Assembly (NCBI GenBank): GCA_947488175.1
Contig: CANKYO010000004.1
Location: 124,001-188,000, forward strand
Length of the DNA: 64,000 bases
DNA from: an uncultured Paracoccaceae bacterium
Lineage (GTDB): Bacteria; Pseudomonadota; Alphaproteobacteria; Rhodobacterales; Rhodobacteraceae
Direction: 5' to 3'
The notes below the pieces were generated by a model. That model searched no databases and was not told where the DNA came from. It worked only from the letters and a program-made list of their open reading frames with translations. Both the position numbers and the translations under genes were made by a program. Shown here piece by piece: positions 62,953 to 64,000 of the stretch. Within the stretch, counting starts at the first letter, position 1, and the number at the start of each line of letters is the position of its first letter.

Positions 62953-62988
62953 GCGGTGGGTGCTGCGCATGGACGCAACACCCGCCGC
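62953..62988 (+). terminator. Long stem-loop after cpdB
   Basis: The 15-nt arm starting at 62953 and the arm 62974-62988 pair along their length with one G-U and one mismatch, loop of 6 nt, starting 8 bp after the cpdB stop. No U-run, yet it is the only terminator candidate there. Confidence 0.6.
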
Positions 62989-63010
62989 ACCCCATTCTTG
63001 CGAATCACCT

Positions 63011-63086
63011 GTTAACACAGGGGTTTTTGGCAAAATCACCTGTCGGCATCGCGTCGGCAAAACGTCGGACTTGCGTCGGACCCCAA
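63011..63086 (-). repeat. 11-bp-phased CCGAC repeat array, copy 3 (inverted)
   Basis: On the minus strand the units start every 11 bp (spacers CAAGT, TTTTG, CGATG), preceded by TTGGGGT as in copy 1 and ending CCGACAG; 23 nt later comes GTTAAC (63016-63011), exactly as in copy 2. It lies in the 402-bp gap between cpdB and the methanethiol-oxidase-like gene. The rest of that gap holds TGACTT/AAGTCA (63171-63185) and CCCCGGA/TCCGGGG (63192-63210) hairpins and no gene. Confidence 0.85.
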
Positions 63087-63346
63087 TCACCGAAACCCCG
63101 GGATTAACGCAGCGCCCGGTCGAATTCTGAACCGCCCGTTAAGGTTTCGCCACAACCCGCCCCGATCAAATGACTTGCCAAGTCACCCCTGCCCCGGACA
63201 GTATCCGGGGATTATCAGGCCGCCGGTCCGTGGTACATTTTGATGCGCCCAACTGTTTTTGATGTTGCCGTTGTTGATTGTGTCACACGTTGCGCGCCTG
63301 TTTTTCCGCCCGTCACGGGCGGCACTTACGCGAGGGGGGAAATCGC

Positions 63347-64000
63347 ATGAATTTGAGACCTGATCCAACATTCCATCCAACGGCCCGCATGGCCATGGAG
63401 GCCCCGGTTGAAACACTGGCCTTCACCCTGATGCTCAGCCCCGATGGTAGTCAGCCTGACGGTTTGGCCGTGGTGGATGTTGATCCAAGCTCCAAAACAT
63501 ATGGCCAGATCGTGCACAGCTTGTTCATGCCCAACAAGGGCGATGAATTTCACCATTTCGGCTGGAACGCCTGTTCATCGGCCCTGTCACCGCTGACCGG
63601 CCACGCCTTTCTGGAACGCCGCTATCTGATCATTCCCGGCATCCGGTCCAGCCGGATTTACGTGATTGATGTTAAAGAGCCGCTGAAGGCGAAGATTCAC
63701 AAGATCATCGAACCGGAAGAGTTGTTCGCCAAAACAGGCTATTCCCGCCCCCATACGATCCATTGCGGACCGGAAGGCATTTACGTCTCCACCCTTGGTG
63801 GCGGCGGCAAGGATGGCACCGACGGCCCGCCCGGCATCTTCATCATGGATTGCGAAACCTTCGAAATTCTGGGCCGGTACGAGATGGACCGTGGCATTCA
63901 GGACAAGCATTATGATTTCTGGTGGAACCTGCCCCGCGACTACATGGTCAGTTCCGAATGGGGCCTGCCGCCGCAATTCGAAAACGGGATCGTGGCAGAG
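63347..64000 (+). CDS. mtoX: Selenium-binding protein 56 family / methanethiol oxidase (partial)
   Basis: 218 residues from the ATG at 63347 (GGGGGGA upstream), cut by the right window edge, no stop. Matches the SBP56 family: GDEFHHFGWNACSSALSPL, LERRYLIIPGIRSSRIYVID, SRPHTIHCGPEGIYVSTLGG and MVSSEWGLPPQFENG. In marine and DMSP-degrading bacteria such proteins are copper-dependent methanethiol oxidases. The N-terminus lacks an obvious signal peptide; some homologues are exported. Whether this one is MtoX or another SBP56 member needs the downstream genes (SCO1/DUF-type maturation genes), which lie outside. Confidence 0.85.
   Translation, partial: MNLRPDPTFHPTARMAMEAPVETLAFTLMLSPDGSQPDGLAVVDVDPSSKTYGQIVHSLFMPNKGDEFHHFGWNACSSALSPLTGHAFLERRYLIIPGIRSSRIYVIDVKEPLKAKIHKIIEPEELFAKTGYSRPHTIHCGPEGIYVSTLGGGGKDGTDGPPGIFIMDCETFEILGRYEMDRGIQDKHYDFWWNLPRDYMVSSEWGLPPQFENGIVAE

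Overview
The window looks like chromosome of an alphaproteobacterium of the order Rhodobacterales (Roseobacter group). The main reasons are a complete, collinear gene-transfer-agent (GTA) structural cluster of the Rhodobacter capsulatus RcGTA type placed directly downstream of fabF-mltG, a lipoyl-domain-bearing pyruvate dehydrogenase E1-beta, TRAP transport genes with a Cache-HisKA_3/NarL two-component pair, a C-terminally extended ribosomal protein L9, and GC-rich, GAC/GCC-biased codon use. The genus cannot be fixed by reading alone; no rRNA or tRNA gene was seen.

Layout. 1-1184: phospholipid synthesis (pssA, cut by the window edge, and psd). 1271-8208: a three-gene TRAP transporter (dctP-dctQ-dctM, minus strand) divergent from a sensor kinase/response regulator pair, with a 16-bp near-palindrome between them. 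8348-11287: two convergent envelope proteins that each join a solute-binding fold to a wall-binding domain (OmpA-C with poly-Asp tracts; LysM). 11499-14173: YghU-type glutathione transferase, fatty acid desaturase, unknown membrane protein. 14236-17440: ilvBN operon with a leader peptide rich in Ile/Val/Leu codons and an intrinsic terminator. 17455-22151: EF-hand protein, nucleoside hydrolase, a small secreted/large membrane protein pair, SelO. 22126-25169: EamA transporter, DUF3179 protein, two cyclophilins. 25301-29793: pgk, a large secreted protein behind a tandem palindromic operator, class I aldolase, FtsB-like protein. 29918-33899: pyruvate dehydrogenase operon. 33953-34762: cysE.

34843-48992: the GTA cluster (minus strand), with every RcGTA position from g1 (small terminase) through g2, g3, g3.5, g4-g10, g10.1 and g11-g15 present and open, plus one small downstream gene. 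It is followed upstream by mltG-fabF and then acpP-fabG-fabD, the two fab blocks being separated by a plus-strand PilZ-domain gene. 54961-57479: a cytochrome b561-YceI fusion facing a stand-alone YceI. 57739-58983: rpsF-rpsR-rplI. 59270-64000: a lower-GC surface lipoprotein, a decayed ASCH-domain gene, a Tat-exported cyclic-nucleotide phosphodiesterase/nucleotidase, and the start of a selenium-binding-protein/methanethiol-oxidase gene.

The most unusual structure not explained by genes is a dispersed intergenic repeat built of 11-bp units beginning CCGAC, seen three times (16703, 28237, and inverted at 63011). Two copies share a further GTTAAC at an identical distance. Other non-coding signals are the ilv attenuator, a nested 84-nt stem structure between the GTA capsid and connector genes, and palindromes before pdhA and before the secreted protein at 26562.
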